The notes under the pieces are model-generated. The model was not told where the DNA came from and did no database searches. It saw only the letters and a list, made by a program, of their open reading frames with translations. From positions 1 to 7,166 of the forward strand of contig DAOWNM010000140.1 in the NCBI GenBank assembly GCA_030642565.1: a DNA stretch of 7,166 bases, in the 5' to 3' direction. Position 1 is the stretch's first letter, and every line of letters starts with the position of its first letter. Origin of the DNA: Bacteroidota bacterium. Lineage in GTDB: Bacteria > Bacteroidota > Bacteroidia > Bacteroidales > GCA-2748055. Of the stretch, positions 6,121 to 7,166 are shown piece after piece. The position numbers and the translations under genes were made by a program.

Positions 6121-7166
6121 ATGATTAACGAGTACATGTCGCCTGGAATAGTTGAGATTATTACAGCATCATTTGCATCATTTCTAATTTGCATGTTATC
6201 GATTCCCATCATTATTGATATTGCTATAAAGAGGAAGCTTTTCGATCATCCAAACAGCAGAAGCAGTCATACCGACATCGTTCCGCGACTGGGTGGCGTT
6301 GGGATCATGTTCACCTTCATTGTTATATTTCTCCTCTTTGTCGACCTTCCAACTTTACATGGAGCACAATATATCATCATCTCACTGTTTATACTATTTA
6401 TGCTTGGGATCAAAGATGATTTGTCTGATGTTCACTGGTTTAAAAAACTGATCGCTCAACTGATCGCAGTATGCGTTACAGTCACCCTGGGTGATATCTA
6501 TTTTACAAACCTTCTTGGTTTCCTTGGAATTGGTCAACTTAACTATCCAGCGAGCCTTATTGTTACAGTATTTGCTTTTATACTGATCATCAATTCATAT
6601 AATCTTATTGATGGTATAGATGGGTTGGCATCAGGAATGGGAATGCTGGCATTAGGAACGCTGGGGATTTGGTTTTTTATGAACGGTGAATTCAATTATG
6701 CATTGATGGCCCTGAGTTTTGCGGGAAGTTTAGCAGCCTTTTTTTATTTTAATGTATATGGAAAAAACAGAAAGCTGTTCATGGGCGATACGGGTGCCCT
6801 GATCTTAGGTTATGTAGTGACAGTTGTAGTTATTAAGTTCAATGAGATGAATATTGATCCCAATATACCTTACCGGATAAACTCCTCTGCTTCCATATCT
6901 GTGGCACTTCTGTTTGTTCCAATATATGATACCTTCCGGGTCTTTATACTTCGATTGGTAATGAAGCGTTCCCCATTTAAAGCAGACAGGATACATCTGC
7001 ATCACTATTTAATTGAGATGGGAATAACCCACGCCAGAGCATCCACCATACTGATATTCACAAATATCTTAATTTCCATTATTGCATTTCTCTTAAGAGA
7101 TATGGGAACACTGAATGTTCTGCTTATCATATTCACCATTGGAATTGGGCTGAACCTTGTACTTAA
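6121..7166 (+). CDS. WecA/TagO/MraY-type undecaprenyl-phosphate sugar-1-phosphate transferase, 3' end beyond window
   Basis: A reading frame starting at ATG 6121 stays open for 348 codons to the window edge. The protein is a polytopic inner-membrane enzyme of the family that moves an N-acetylhexosamine-1-phosphate from its UDP form to undecaprenyl phosphate, the first step of O-antigen, capsule or related polymer synthesis. All hallmark motifs are present: an early DHPNSRSSH...PRLGG stretch (42-59), DDLSD with the Mg-binding pair D99-D100, NLIDGIDGL (161-169), FMGDTGAL (220-227), and the WecA-type histidine motif HLHH (292-295). About 10-11 membrane segments alternate with these cytosolic loops. 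The HLHH motif and lack of murein-cluster neighbours favour WecA/TagO over MraY. Family members are usually 340-380 residues, so little is missing. It is notably AT-richer than the genes to its left. The exact sugar is not determinable. Confidence 0.92.
   Translation, partial: MINEYMSPGIVEIITASFASFLICMLSIPIIIDIAIKRKLFDHPNSRSSHTDIVPRLGGVGIMFTFIVIFLLFVDLPTLHGAQYIIISLFILFMLGIKDDLSDVHWFKKLIAQLIAVCVTVTLGDIYFTNLLGFLGIGQLNYPASLIVTVFAFILIINSYNLIDGIDGLASGMGMLALGTLGIWFFMNGEFNYALMALSFAGSLAAFFYFNVYGKNRKLFMGDTGALILGYVVTVVVIKFNEMNIDPNIPYRINSSASISVALLFVPIYDTFRVFILRLVMKRSPFKADRIHLHHYLIEMGITHARASTILIFTNILISIIAFLLRDMGTLNVLLIIFTIGIGLNLVL

Noticed and set aside
6805..7005. Minus-strand 66-codon open frame
   Set aside because: It is antisense to the conserved GDTG and HLHH region of the WecA-like gene.

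Overview
The window looks like a chromosomal segment from a member of the Bacteroidota. This is inferred from weak or absent Shine-Dalgarno sites, a myo-inositol catabolic operon built around a sodium/solute symporter, and a WecA-type glycosyltransferase of the kind common in that phylum. The phylum call is an inference; no rRNA or other marker gene is present.

Positions 1-4793 (minus strand) hold a compact inositol (iol) operon transcribed from right to left: iolB (4793-3930), iolC and iolD (3909 to about 2070), an SSS-family sodium symporter (2062-488), and the start of iolA (473 to beyond position 1). Gaps are only 7-20 nt. Together these would import inositol and carry it through ring cleavage (IolD), isomerisation (IolB), phosphorylation (IolC) and oxidation of malonate semialdehyde (IolA). 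Dehydrogenase (IolG), dehydratase (IolE) and aldolase (IolJ) genes are not in the window.

The main observation is that iolA, iolC and iolD are broken by large internal deletions, while the symporter and iolB look complete. I find five junctions. Two are in iolA, near 300 and near 98. One is in the IolC kinase core, near 3660. One joins the end of iolC to the middle of iolD, near 3172. One is near the end of iolD, around 2246, after which the genuine IolD C-terminus continues in another frame to a stop at 2070. The result is a 617-codon open frame (3909-2056) that resembles a kinase/TPP-enzyme fusion but lacks essential parts of both. This is either recent pathway decay or an assembly or amplification artefact; the sequence alone cannot decide.

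Positions 4794-4958 form a divergent intergenic region with short palindromes. A complete PanE/ApbA-family reductase follows on the plus strand (4959-5978). After a 142-bp gap comes a clearly more AT-rich gene for a WecA/TagO/MraY-type polyprenyl-phosphate sugar-1-phosphate transferase (6121 to the right edge), which probably begins a separate cell-surface polysaccharide function. No RNA gene, CRISPR array, insertion sequence or convincing terminator was seen.
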